From: BMS3ABIN04 sp964553325
Lineage (GTDB): Bacteria > Bacteroidota > Ignavibacteria > Ignavibacteriales > Melioribacteraceae
Assembly (NCBI GenBank): GCA_964553325.1
Contig: CAZKKI010000072.1
Span: forward strand, 1 to 64,000
Direction: 5' to 3'
Length of the DNA: 64,000 nucleotides
Shown: one piece after another, positions 50,346 through 58,448 of the stretch
Numbering within the stretch: position 1 is the first letter of the stretch
Layout of the letters: every line of letters begins with the position of its first letter
The notes under the pieces: model-generated
The model's input: the letters and a program-made list of their open reading frames with translations, nothing else
Told to the model about the DNA's origin: nothing
Database searches by the model: none
Program-made: the position numbers and the translations under genes

Positions 50346-52103
50346 TTATTCCTCCAGTAAGTTTTCAATTTCATCCATTAAATGATTATTATAAAATTCG
50401 TAAACTCTTTCTTTAATTTCCCTTTCGGTTTTCATTTGTAAGCAATCTTGCGCCAATTGTTTTGCATCTTCGTACCTTATCGAACGAATTACTTTTTTAA
50501 TCCGCAGCAACGCTGAAGCCGAAACGCTTAAAGCGTCTAATCCCAAACCGATTAAAAGCGGAGCGGCTAAAAGATCGGCGGCCATTTCGCCGCAAATGCT
50601 TACAAAGATATTTCCTTTTTTCCCTTCGCGTATTATATAATCGAGTGCTTTTACAACTGCGGGATGAAACTCTTGATATTGCTCGGATACGTTTTCATTA
50701 CCTCTGTCAACCGCAAGAATGTATTGAATCAAATCATTTGTTCCGATGCTGAAAAAGTCGACTTCTTCCGCAAATTCTTTACTTAAAACGGCTGCGGAAG
50801 GCACTTCAACCATTATTCCCAATTCTAGATCTTTATCAAATTGTTTACCCTCTTTAGTAAGCTCTGTTTTACATTCTTCTAGAATTTCTTTCGTCTTTCT
50901 TACTTCTTCAATAGAAGTTATCATCGGAATCATAATTTTTACATTTTTAAAAGTGGAAGCCCTCAGCAATGCACGAAGTTGTGTTTTAAAAAGCTCAACA
51001 TTATCCAAAAGGAAACGGATTCCGCGCCAACCTAAAAACGGATTCGGTTCTTTTATATCGAGCGGGAAAAATTTATCTCCTCCGATATCAAACGTTCTGA
51101 TTACAACGGAATGCGGATAGAGTTTTTCCGCAATTTTCAAATACATTTGATATTGTTCGTCTTCATCGGGGAAAGAATCGGCTACCTCGAAAATCTGCTC
51201 GGTTCTAACCAATCCAATTCCTTCCGACCCATTTTGAATAACAAAATCCAATTCTTCCGTTAAATCCAAATTCGACTGGAGTAATATTTTTTTACCGTCA
51301 AGTGTAATAGCCGGTTCGTTTTTTAACTTTGCCAGTTCGGAATCGAGTTCATTAAGTCTTTTTATTTTTTCGCGGTATTCGGCAAGTTGGTTTTCATCCG
51401 GATTAACGATTACCCTTCCGTGAATACCGTCGAGTATTAAAACATCTCCGTTTTTAATATTTTCCGTTGCATCGTGAACACCTACAACAGCCGGAATATT
51501 TAAGGAACGGGCAACAATTGCCGCATGGGAAGTCAATCCGCCAAAGTTAGTTACGTAACCTTTAACATTTACGCGGGTGAATAAAACCGTATCCGCGGGA
51601 GTAATTACATCGGTAACAACAATTACATCCGATTCTATTCGCGAAACCCATTTTTTCTTACGCAAATTTCTGATTATTCTGTTTTTTATATCTTCGATAT
51701 CGTGCGAACGTTCTTTCATGTAAGGTTCGGACGATTCACTCATTATTTTCTGATATTTCGAAATTTCATCGTTAACAACGTATTCCGGACTCAGTTTCTC
51801 GTTTTCAATTCTCTTCACAATATTTTCGATTAAGACGGGATCATCCAAAATCATCAATTGGGCTTCAAAAATTCCGGCTCGTTTATCCCCCATTTTATCG
51901 ATGGCTAAACCGAATATTTTCTTCAGTTCCTTTTTCGATTTTTGGAGAGCCTCTTTCAAATTTTTAACGGCTGTTTCCGTATCGGTTACGGTTTCCTTAG
52001 ATACAAGTTCTTTATCTTTCTTATAAAGATAGGCTTTGGCAATAGCAATGCCCGGCGCAGCCGGAATTCCGCTTAATACGTTTTTCTTACCCGATTCTTT
52101 CAT
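50346..52103 (-). CDS. ptsI: Phosphoenolpyruvate-protein phosphotransferase (enzyme I)
   Basis: Enzyme I takes phosphate from PEP and passes it to HPr. The 585-residue protein has the phospho-His domain with TNFGGLTSHAAIVARSL (active His about residue 195). The PEP-binding TIM barrel has GIGLVRTEQIF, LGWRGIRFLL, FFSIGTNDLIQYILAVDRGN and the catalytic Cys in FVSICGEMAADLL. All key residues are intact. Its ATG overlaps the HPr stop by 4 bp. No sugar-specific EII permease occurs in the window, so the phosphorelay may serve regulation. Confidence 0.96.
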   Translation of the reverse strand: MKESGKKNVLSGIPAAPGIAIAKAYLYKKDKELVSKETVTDTETAVKNLKEALQKSKKELKKIFGLAIDKMGDKRAGIFEAQLMILDDPVLIENIVKRIENEKLSPEYVVNDEISKYQKIMSESSEPYMKERSHDIEDIKNRIIRNLRKKKWVSRIESDVIVVTDVITPADTVLFTRVNVKGYVTNFGGLTSHAAIVARSLNIPAVVGVHDATENIKNGDVLILDGIHGRVIVNPDENQLAEYREKIKRLNELDSELAKLKNEPAITLDGKKILLQSNLDLTEELDFVIQNGSEGIGLVRTEQIFEVADSFPDEDEQYQMYLKIAEKLYPHSVVIRTFDIGGDKFFPLDIKEPNPFLGWRGIRFLLDNVELFKTQLRALLRASTFKNVKIMIPMITSIEEVRKTKEILEECKTELTKEGKQFDKDLELGIMVEVPSAAVLSKEFAEEVDFFSIGTNDLIQYILAVDRGNENVSEQYQEFHPAVVKALDYIIREGKKGNIFVSICGEMAADLLAAPLLIGLGLDALSVSASALLRIKKVIRSIRYEDAKQLAQDCLQMKTEREIKERVYEFYNNHLMDEIENLLEE

Positions 52104-52366
52104 AATTCCCCGAAACCTTCTTCGAAATATTTAACAATTTCTTCCGCCGCTTCTTTTTCGTCTTCTCCGTCGAAAACCAATGTAAGTTCCGAACCTTTTT
52201 CGGCAGCAAGCGTCATTACCCCGATAATACTTTTGCCGTTGATTTTTAAGCCGTCTTTATAGATATAAAAATCACTTTTATACTTTGCGGCAATTTTTAC
52301 TATTGTTGCCGCGGGTCGTGTATGCAACCCGGCATTATTTATAATTTTAACTTTCTTTTCAATCAT
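52100..52366 (-). CDS. ptsH: Phosphocarrier protein HPr
   Basis: This 88-residue protein carries the phosphate on the histidine of NNAGLHTRPAATIVKIAAK (His15). The segment GKSIIGVMTLAAEKGSEL has a serine at the position of the regulatory Ser46 of Gram-positive HPr. No HPr kinase is seen nearby, so phosphorylation there is only possible. It overlaps the polyprenyl synthase stop by 1 bp and the enzyme I gene by 4 bp. Confidence 0.95.
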   Translation of the reverse strand: MIEKKVKIINNAGLHTRPAATIVKIAAKYKSDFYIYKDGLKINGKSIIGVMTLAAEKGSELTLVFDGEDEKEAAEEIVKYFEEGFGEL

Positions 52367-53358
52367 TAGTAATTTCTTTTTAATAGAAAATTAGCAAACC
52401 ACATTAAAAATTCTTTCGCATTTTTATCTTTAACGAATTCAACCGATTTAAGTGCGGATTTTGTATATCGTTCAATTTCTCTTCGTGCATCCGACGTAAC
52501 GTTCAAATTCAAAAAGATTTTTTTATATGATGGTATTTCGTTTTTCGGGATTCCTTTGTTCTTTAACAATTTCATCAATTTGCTTTTCTCTTTACCTTCG
52601 GCTTTTTCCAAAGCTCTGAGGAGGAGGTAAGTTTTTTTCCCTTCAATCAAATCACCACCGAGCGCCTTGCCGAACTTTTTTTCATCACCGAAAAGATCGA
52701 GATAATCATCTTGAATTTGAAACGCCATGCCGAGATTCAATCCGAATTTTTCCAACGATTTTATTTCATCTTCAGTTCCGCCCCCCAATCTTGCACCAAT
52801 CGAACAACACATTGAAAGTAAAGATGCTGTTTTTTTCTTAATCATTTTTTTATAATCTTTAATCGAAACATCTGGCATTTCCTCGTAAAGTTCATCCAAA
52901 CTTTGACCTTCGCAGACTTCTATTATTCCTTGCGTGAAATTATCAAATACTTTATCGCAATCGTTGTTACAATCTTTTAATAGACTTTTATACGCGTAAG
53001 CTATTAAATTATCGCCGGTTAAAATTGCGGTGGAAAGATTATATTTAATGTGTACCGTTGTTTTTCCCCTTCGCTTATCAGCGTGATCCATAATATCGTC
53101 GTGCACCAAAGTAAAATTATGCAAAAGTTCAACTGCAATTGCTGCATTATAAACATCGGAAAACTTTCCGCCTACCGCAAGCGAGGAAACCAATACACTG
53201 AACGGTCTAAGCCGTTTACCTCCGCTTTCCACAATATAAGCGCTTGGTTCGTATAGCGATTCCGGTTTTTTACCGGTGAACAGTTTAGCAAATTTTTTAT
53301 TTAATTTGTTTATTTCTTTGTCGTAAATTTTGTGAAAACTATTGGTAGTCGGTTTCAA
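52366..53358 (-). CDS. Polyprenyl diphosphate synthase
   Basis: This trans-prenyltransferase builds C15-C40 chains from IPP and allylic diphosphates, for quinones or carotenoids. The first Asp-rich motif is LVHDDIMDHADKRRG, with the IPP-binding Lys/Arg in GGKRLRPFSVL. The second Asp motif is FQIQDDYLDLFGD, followed by GKKTYLLLRALEKA. Chain length cannot be read with confidence. The 330-residue length is normal. The start is a TTG overlapping the fni stop by 4 bp. Pairing with fni upstream fits isoprenoid synthesis. Confidence 0.93.
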   Translation of the reverse strand: MKPTTNSFHKIYDKEINKLNKKFAKLFTGKKPESLYEPSAYIVESGGKRLRPFSVLVSSLAVGGKFSDVYNAAIAVELLHNFTLVHDDIMDHADKRRGKTTVHIKYNLSTAILTGDNLIAYAYKSLLKDCNNDCDKVFDNFTQGIIEVCEGQSLDELYEEMPDVSIKDYKKMIKKKTASLLSMCCSIGARLGGGTEDEIKSLEKFGLNLGMAFQIQDDYLDLFGDEKKFGKALGGDLIEGKKTYLLLRALEKAEGKEKSKLMKLLKNKGIPKNEIPSYKKIFLNLNVTSDARREIERYTKSALKSVEFVKDKNAKEFLMWFANFLLKRNY

Positions 53359-54389
53359 AACAGTTCCTTTTTCAAAATTAGTTTAGATTTATTAAATTCG
53401 TCGAGTGTATGCGCGCCGGTCAAAAACATAATTTGTTTTACAATTTCGAACCAACCGGAAATTAAATTTTTCACACTTTCCGCTCCGTTATTAATTAAAG
53501 TTTGAAGCAATATTTTGGCGGAAGCAGTAAAATCGGCTCCAAGCGCCAGAGCTTTTGCAATATCCGTTCCGTTATTGATTCCACCGGATGCGATTAAAAT
53601 AAAGTCGTAATCGGATTTAAGTTTACGCACTTTACGAATGCAATAAGACGTCGGCAATCCCCAATCCCAAAACTCGGATTTACTTTTGCCGTTTCTCAAA
53701 ATTTCTATAGCCGCCCAACTTGTTCCTCCGGCGCCGGCAACATCAATTCCTTTTACACCTCTTTCAAGCAATTCTCTAGCTGCTTTTTTACCTATACCGG
53801 CACCGACTTCTTTAACAATGACGGGAATATCAATAATGTCTATCAACTTTTTTAAATTGCCAAGGAAATTGGTAAAATCGGGCTTTCCTTCTTTTTGCAT
53901 CAATTCTTGAAGAGGATTAAGATGAATAATCAAACCGTCGGCTTCTACCAAATCTATAATTTTTTCAATATCCGAGGAGTTAAATTCGTTAGAAATTTCC
54001 GAAGCTCCTATGTTTGCCAATACCGGAACATCAGCCGCATTTTTTCTTATAACCTTGTACGAATTATGAAAATCGCTGTTTTCCAACGCTTGGCGTTGGC
54101 TTCCTATTCCTATCGGAATGTTCAAATCATTTGCGACGGAGGCGAGTTCGGCATTAATTCCGGTTGCTTTATCCGTTCCGCCCGTCATACTTGAAATCAT
54201 AAACGGAAAATTTATCTTCTTACCGAAAAATTCCACCGAGAGATCTATCTTATTAATATCGACATCGGTTACAGCATAATGTATAAAATCGTATCTTTCA
54301 AACCCCGTGGTTTTATTAACGAAATCCACTTTTTCGTTCATAACCAAATGCAAATGATCGTCTTTTCTGTTCGAGGTTTCCGATGCCAT
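53355..54389 (-). CDS. fni: Type 2 isopentenyl-diphosphate delta-isomerase
   Basis: Fni (FMN-dependent IDI-2) interconverts IPP and DMAPP. Marks are RKDDHLHLVMNEKVDF at the start, FMISSMTGGTDKATGIN, IPIGIGSQRQALEN, LIIHLNPLQELMQKEG, VIVKEVGAGIGKKAAREL, GVKGIDVAGAGGTSWAAIE and ILIASGGINNGTDIAKAL. The ORF runs upstream to 54497, but that part is hydrophobic and unlike the family. The ATG at 54389 puts the conserved RKDDHL motif close to the N-terminus, as usual (344 aa). No clear ribosome-binding site is seen. It leads the eight-gene run down to 44648. Confidence 0.93.
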   Translation of the reverse strand: MASETSNRKDDHLHLVMNEKVDFVNKTTGFERYDFIHYAVTDVDINKIDLSVEFFGKKINFPFMISSMTGGTDKATGINAELASVANDLNIPIGIGSQRQALENSDFHNSYKVIRKNAADVPVLANIGASEISNEFNSSDIEKIIDLVEADGLIIHLNPLQELMQKEGKPDFTNFLGNLKKLIDIIDIPVIVKEVGAGIGKKAARELLERGVKGIDVAGAGGTSWAAIEILRNGKSKSEFWDWGLPTSYCIRKVRKLKSDYDFILIASGGINNGTDIAKALALGADFTASAKILLQTLINNGAESVKNLISGWFEIVKQIMFLTGAHTLDEFNKSKLILKKELF

Positions 54390-54754
54390 GTTGTTAATTT
54401 TAATAGAGTAAATAATTAAAATATTGGGAATCAAAATAAAAAAATTATGTAAATATTCATAGAATCGATGTAGGAATGATTTGACATGCTCCGGCAAACT
54501 ATTGTATAGGATAAAACTATAACGTTACATTCCGTACGGTTTTCGGAATTATTTTTGAAAGTAGAATTGCTTTATTGGCACACATCGCATAGATTTTTTC
54601 ATAATACGATTCCGGTACAATCTACACATTAATCAAACGGTAACTTCTTCACTGCGTTCACAGAAACTACAAATTCGAACGTACGTTAAAATATGTACGG
54701 AACTATTAAAATTTTCGTTGTAAGACTTACGGGGAAAAATAATTGTTCCCTTGC
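54390..54754. other. Intergenic region upstream of fni
   Basis: This 365-bp stretch holds no supported gene; the open frame extending from fni reaches 54497 but lacks family similarity. Two perfect palindromes sharing a GTACG core, CCGTACGG (54532-54539) and AACGTACGTT (54678-54687), and a third GTACGG at 54695-54700 are visible. They are possible regulatory sites. The promoter for the fni run should be here, but I find no convincing -33/-7 pair. Confidence 0.35.
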
Positions 54755-54785
54755 TTTAATTTGAAATTTGTGCACTCAAATTAAA
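54755..54785 (-). terminator. Weak AT-rich hairpin after the FTCD gene
   Basis: TTTAATTTGA (54755-54764) and TCAAATTAAA (54776-54785) form a perfect but all-AT-rich 10-bp stem with an 11-nt loop, directly at the FTCD stop. There is no long T-tract, so it is only a possible terminator. Confidence 0.35.
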
Positions 54786-56618
54786 TCAACTTATTCTGCT
54801 TTCCACTTTCGACAAAACTTTTTCCACCGAAACTTTGGCTTCTTTTTCCAATTTTTCGCACTTCTCTTTCATTTCCTTGACAAACTCCTCGTCGGAAATA
54901 TCCTTGAGATTAATCAGAACATTATAAATACCGCCTTTTACGCCTGTGTATGCAATTTGAGCTCCAACTCCGACATCCGTAATAGAATTCGGATTTCCAT
55001 ATTCAACAACGGTTTCCGCAATTTTAATTGCTTCAAGACTTTGAATTGCTGTATTGAGCGGAACCATAACCGCTTGTTTCAATCCATCCAACATTGCTCT
55101 TTCGCGAGTGCGTTTTTGTTCTTCGGTTTTTGCCGGAAGACGTTTTGCATCCATGAAAGCGTTAAAAGCGTTCGTATCGTCGTCGATTGCTTTAACAAGT
55201 TTGTTTTTTATATCTTGTGCTTTATCGGCCGCTTCGTTAAGAATATCGTCCACCTTTTCACTTCCACGTTTGTTAGCCGTAAGATTGCTAACCATACTCG
55301 AAAGAGATGCTCCCAATGCTCCCGCCAAAGCTGCAATAGAACCACCACCCGGAGCAGGCGATTCCCTCGATACTTCGTCGATAAAATCATTTAATTTCAA
55401 TTCAACCAAATCGTCTTTATGGAATTTCGGCAAACCCAAAACTCTTTCTTCAATAATAAAATCCGATACATCACGCAAACCGAGAGATTGTACGGCTGTT
55501 TCCAAAATATCTTTTACGGGTATTCCGGTCGATCGACCTTGTTTTTTCAAGTAAAATTTTCCCGTTTCCAAAAGCGCAGGGTACGGAACGAGTCCGACAA
55601 TCTCGCTACCGGTTACAACGAGTCCCCTTTCCGCAGCTAATTTTCTGGTTTCTTCCAAAACATGGTGCATCGAAGTAACTTTGTAATTTGTTAAATTTAT
55701 GGAAATTTGAGCCCTGTCATATTCTTTAACTAACCAGCCTATCGCTTTACAATATTTGAATTTACCTTTTTTCTTTACAGATTTTCCTTCGGGTTTATCT
55801 GGGTCTATTCCGTTTAATTTCAGAAGTTCTACGAGGTCGTAATTGTGAACGTTTTTACAATGATCAATTGTTTCACGCATCGTTTTTCCCACAAAATCAC
55901 ACTCTCCGCACGGATATTCGCCTTCTTTATATTTGAGGATATTCGGCGATTTATAGTAAAACGGTTTTGAAACGGGTCGTCTTGCCGATCTTCCTTTTTC
56001 CCTAAGTTCGAATGCTATATCCGTTGCGTGAAGTTTTTCCCTTGTATTCAAACTTATATTGTATGCAATTAAAAATTCACGTACACCGATTACCGTTGCT
56101 CCCGCTTTCGGATTAAATTCGGCCGGACCGTAGTCGGGTTTCCATTCGGGCTTTTTCAGTTTTTCAGGTAATGCTTCGTATTCGCCTTGTCTTATGAAAG
56201 CTAAGTTTTCCCTTTCCGGAGAAGTTGCCGATTTTTCATATAAATAAACCGGAATCTTCAACTCTTCGCCAACGCGCTTCGCAACTTCTTTGGAAATTTC
56301 GATACATTCTTCCGTCGTAACACCGCTCACCGGAACAAAAGGACACACATCCGTTGCTCCCATCCTTGGATGCGACCCGTGATGTTTGCTCATATCTATT
56401 AATTCCGACGCTTTCTTAATTGCATTGAATGCAGCTTCTTTTACACCTTCCGGATTCCCGATAAAAGTTACAACTGTTCTGTTCATATCGGCGCCGGGAT
56501 CAACATCCAATAATTTTACTCCTTCCACTTTTTCAATTTCGTCGGTAATCTGCTTGATGATATTCATATTTCTCCCTTCGGAGAAATTCGGTACACATTC
56601 GATTAATTTTTCGTGCAT
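54786..56618 (-). CDS. Bifunctional glutamate formimidoyltransferase/formimidoyl-THF cyclodeaminase
   Basis: This enzyme moves the formimino group from formiminoglutamate (histidine breakdown) to tetrahydrofolate and then releases ammonia. The transferase part begins KLIECVPNFSEGRNMNII and has KHHGSHPRMGATDVCPFVP (active His). The cyclodeaminase domain starts near residue 410 (FIDEVSRESPAPGGGSIAAL). Residues about 211-287 form an insert with C237-x2-C240-x12-H253-x4-H258, the classical C2H2 zinc-finger spacing, where animal enzymes have a short loop. GAGG 5 nt before the ATG supports the start. No other histidine-degradation gene is nearby. Fusion order matches the animal FTCD protein. Confidence 0.93.
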   Translation of the reverse strand: MHEKLIECVPNFSEGRNMNIIKQITDEIEKVEGVKLLDVDPGADMNRTVVTFIGNPEGVKEAAFNAIKKASELIDMSKHHGSHPRMGATDVCPFVPVSGVTTEECIEISKEVAKRVGEELKIPVYLYEKSATSPERENLAFIRQGEYEALPEKLKKPEWKPDYGPAEFNPKAGATVIGVREFLIAYNISLNTREKLHATDIAFELREKGRSARRPVSKPFYYKSPNILKYKEGEYPCGECDFVGKTMRETIDHCKNVHNYDLVELLKLNGIDPDKPEGKSVKKKGKFKYCKAIGWLVKEYDRAQISINLTNYKVTSMHHVLEETRKLAAERGLVVTGSEIVGLVPYPALLETGKFYLKKQGRSTGIPVKDILETAVQSLGLRDVSDFIIEERVLGLPKFHKDDLVELKLNDFIDEVSRESPAPGGGSIAALAGALGASLSSMVSNLTANKRGSEKVDDILNEAADKAQDIKNKLVKAIDDDTNAFNAFMDAKRLPAKTEEQKRTRERAMLDGLKQAVMVPLNTAIQSLEAIKIAETVVEYGNPNSITDVGVGAQIAYTGVKGGIYNVLINLKDISDEEFVKEMKEKCEKLEKEAKVSVEKVLSKVESRIS

Positions 56619-56755
56619 TTCAGCCTCAAATTTGGTGAATATAACAACTTAACGAATTTTGAAAACTATACTTTTAACTTGTTATTTGCAAGAGTAAAGA
56701 GAAAATAATTCGACATTTAAGCCAATACGGGTTTATGAATGCCGGTGTGTTATGG

Positions 56756-56846
56756 ATTACGAATTTTTTCTCTTGTTGGCGTGGCGGAATCAGATATCTA
56801 CCATTACTTAAATATTCATTCCTTTTTCGAAATAAAAATTCGTAAT
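56756..56846. repeat. 13-bp perfect inverted repeat in the gap between FTCD and trxB
   Basis: ATTACGAATTTTT (56756-56768) and AAAAATTCGTAAT (56834-56846) are exact inverted copies flanking 65 bp. They could be the ends of a small non-autonomous element, though no target duplication is obvious. The whole gap 56619-56919 otherwise holds no supported gene; a 78-codon frame on minus looks like non-coding sequence. Confidence 0.45.
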
Positions 56847-56882
56847 AGACAAACGTATTTAGATGAGAATTTATTTTTGTAA

Positions 56883-56907
56883 CCGAAGCAAGCAAAACTT
56901 GCCTCGG
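56883..56907 (-). terminator. Possible terminator after trxB
   Basis: CCGA-A-GCAAG and CTTGC-C-TCGG form a 9-bp stem with one A-C mismatch around CAAAA, 13 bp after the trxB stop. The downstream minus sequence (GTTACAAAAATAAA) is poor in T, so termination would be weak. Confidence 0.4.
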
Positions 56908-56919
56908 CACAATAAAATT

Positions 56920-57867
56920 TTATGCTTCCACAGGTTCTTGTTTTTGTGTGTTTAAATATTCGATTGTGTTAAGAGCGGCGATTGTACCGTCGGCAACCGC
57001 CGTTGTTATTTGACGGTATTTCTTTTGAATCGAATCGCCCGCGGCATAAACTCCCTCGATATTTGTCCGGAGATCTTCGTCTACAATAATTTCATTTCTT
57101 TCGTTTAATTTAATAACATCTTTGAATTTCTCTGTGTTGGGTACGTAACCGATTAAAATAAATACACCGTCAATTTTCTTTTCCGTAATTTCACCGGTTT
57201 TCTTATTTATGATTTTAACCTTTTCCAATTTTTCGTCGCCAATAAATTCCGATATTTCCGATTCCATAATGAAATTTATTTTGGGATTTTCTTTTGCTTC
57301 TTTAACGGCATGAGGAAACGCTTGAAAGTGGTCGAATTGATGAACGATTGTAACCGACGAGGCATACTTCGTAAGTGCTACGGCTTCTTCAAGAGCTGAG
57401 TTACCACCGCCTACAACAATAATATCTTGTCCGGTAAAAAAATCACCGTCGCATGTTGCACAATATGAAATTCCATGTCCCTTGAATTTTTCCTCTCCCG
57501 GAACATTTAACATACGAGATCTACCACCGGAAGCAATAATAACGGCTTTTGCCGTATATGTTTCTTTGTTGTTGATTTCCACTTTCTTCGTCGAACCCGT
57601 TAATTCAATTCCGGTTACTTTTACATTTGAACGAACCGTACAACCGAAGTGTATGGCTTGGTTTTTCATCGTTCTGGCAAGTTGATATCCGTTAATACTC
57701 TCGATACCCGGATAATTCGCAATTTCGTGAGTAAGAACGGTTTGACCGCCAACGGTACCTTCGTTCAAAATTACCGTATCGATTCGTGCTCTTGAAAGGT
57801 ATATCCCGGCGGTGAGCCCCGCCGGACCACCACCGAGAATTATAACGCCAAAATCGTATTTTCTCAT
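56920..57867 (-). CDS. trxB: Thioredoxin-disulfide reductase
   Basis: This NADPH-dependent flavoenzyme reduces thioredoxin. The 315-residue protein has the FAD site VIILGGGPAGLTAGIYLSRA and the redox centre YCATCDGDFF. The NADPH site is VVGGGNSALEEAVALTK, and the closing FAD motif is VYAAGDSIQKKYRQI. It follows by 15 bp a gene for an atypical thioredoxin-fold protein. A 301-bp gap with an inverted repeat separates it from the FTCD gene downstream. Confidence 0.95.
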   Translation of the reverse strand: MRKYDFGVIILGGGPAGLTAGIYLSRARIDTVILNEGTVGGQTVLTHEIANYPGIESINGYQLARTMKNQAIHFGCTVRSNVKVTGIELTGSTKKVEINNKETYTAKAVIIASGGRSRMLNVPGEEKFKGHGISYCATCDGDFFTGQDIIVVGGGNSALEEAVALTKYASSVTIVHQFDHFQAFPHAVKEAKENPKINFIMESEISEFIGDEKLEKVKIINKKTGEITEKKIDGVFILIGYVPNTEKFKDVIKLNERNEIIVDEDLRTNIEGVYAAGDSIQKKYRQITTAVADGTIAALNTIEYLNTQKQEPVEA

Positions 57868-57882
57868 TTTTCTCTCAACCGG

Positions 57883-58233
57883 TTATTCGTTTTTACCAAA
57901 TTCACTATCTAAAATTGAAGTTACTTGTTCCATGTTTTGAATGCTACTTGTGGCTTTAACAACCTTGCCGTTTTTGTAATAAACGGTAAAAGGTAAACCC
58001 GTAAACGAACGGCATTCGGGTAAATTTCTAATTACGTGAGCTGCCGGAATATCGAACTCCATATCGGCAAATTTCACATGGGTGTATTCACCTTCCAACT
58101 CTTCCATAATTTCGTAAACCGGTACGCACATGGGACCCATTCTTCCGCAACAAATCATTACGTTTTCGTTATTTTGTAAAATTTCATTGAATTGTTCTTC
58201 CGATGTAATGTGAGTTAGATTGGTCTGTAACAT
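57883..58233 (-). CDS. Thioredoxin-like protein with atypical CGRMGPMC active site
   Basis: The 116-residue protein has a thioredoxin-like layout. The active-site strand-helix is NVMICCGRMGPMCVPVYEIM, the cis-proline loop is FTGLPFTVYYKNGKVV, and the final helix is QVTSILDSEFGKN. Instead of WCGPC it has Cys28-Cys29 and Cys36 around GRMGPM, so the usual two-residue spacing is lost. Another Cys lies in NLPECRSF. It is encoded just upstream of trxB and probably served by it, but the redox pair is unclear. GGGAG before the ATG supports the start. Confidence 0.7.
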   Translation of the reverse strand: MLQTNLTHITSEEQFNEILQNNENVMICCGRMGPMCVPVYEIMEELEGEYTHVKFADMEFDIPAAHVIRNLPECRSFTGLPFTVYYKNGKVVKATSSIQNMEQVTSILDSEFGKNE

Positions 58234-58448
58234 ATTTCTCCCTTATTTTATATTGTAAAAGAATTCAAATAAGTTTGATGCTTTCCGCTCTTAAAAGTTT
58301 CAACTACGGAATGAAGTTTTTAACTCTTTTTTAAGCTTTGCAAAAACCGAAATCGTTTTACGAATAGAGATGAAATTACGACAATCGAAAATTTGTTCGG
58401 CAGTTTTGTTATATTTTGAAATTAAAAAGAACAACTTTCGGAACGCGA
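58234..58448. other. Divergent intergenic region before the HAMP gene
   Basis: This 215-bp AT-rich stretch should hold the promoters of the thioredoxin-like gene (minus) and the HAMP-trkH run (plus). TATATTTT at 58410-58417 resembles a -7 element for the plus side but lacks a properly spaced TTG. Open frames here on minus are not credible genes. Confidence 0.3.

Noticed and set aside
53355..54497. The longer, 380-residue version of the type 2 IPP isomerase
   Set aside because: The 36 extra N-terminal residues are hydrophobic and unlike the family; the ATG at 54389 puts the RKDDHL motif near the N-terminus.
54768..55394. A 208-codon plus-strand open frame opposite the FTCD cyclodeaminase domain
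   Set aside because: Composition is Phe/Cys/Arg-rich antisense text; the sense strand has conserved catalytic motifs.
56674..56910. A 78-codon minus-strand open frame in the FTCD-trxB gap
   Set aside because: No ribosome-binding site, no recognised domain, and it runs through the inverted repeat and the possible terminator; treated as non-coding.
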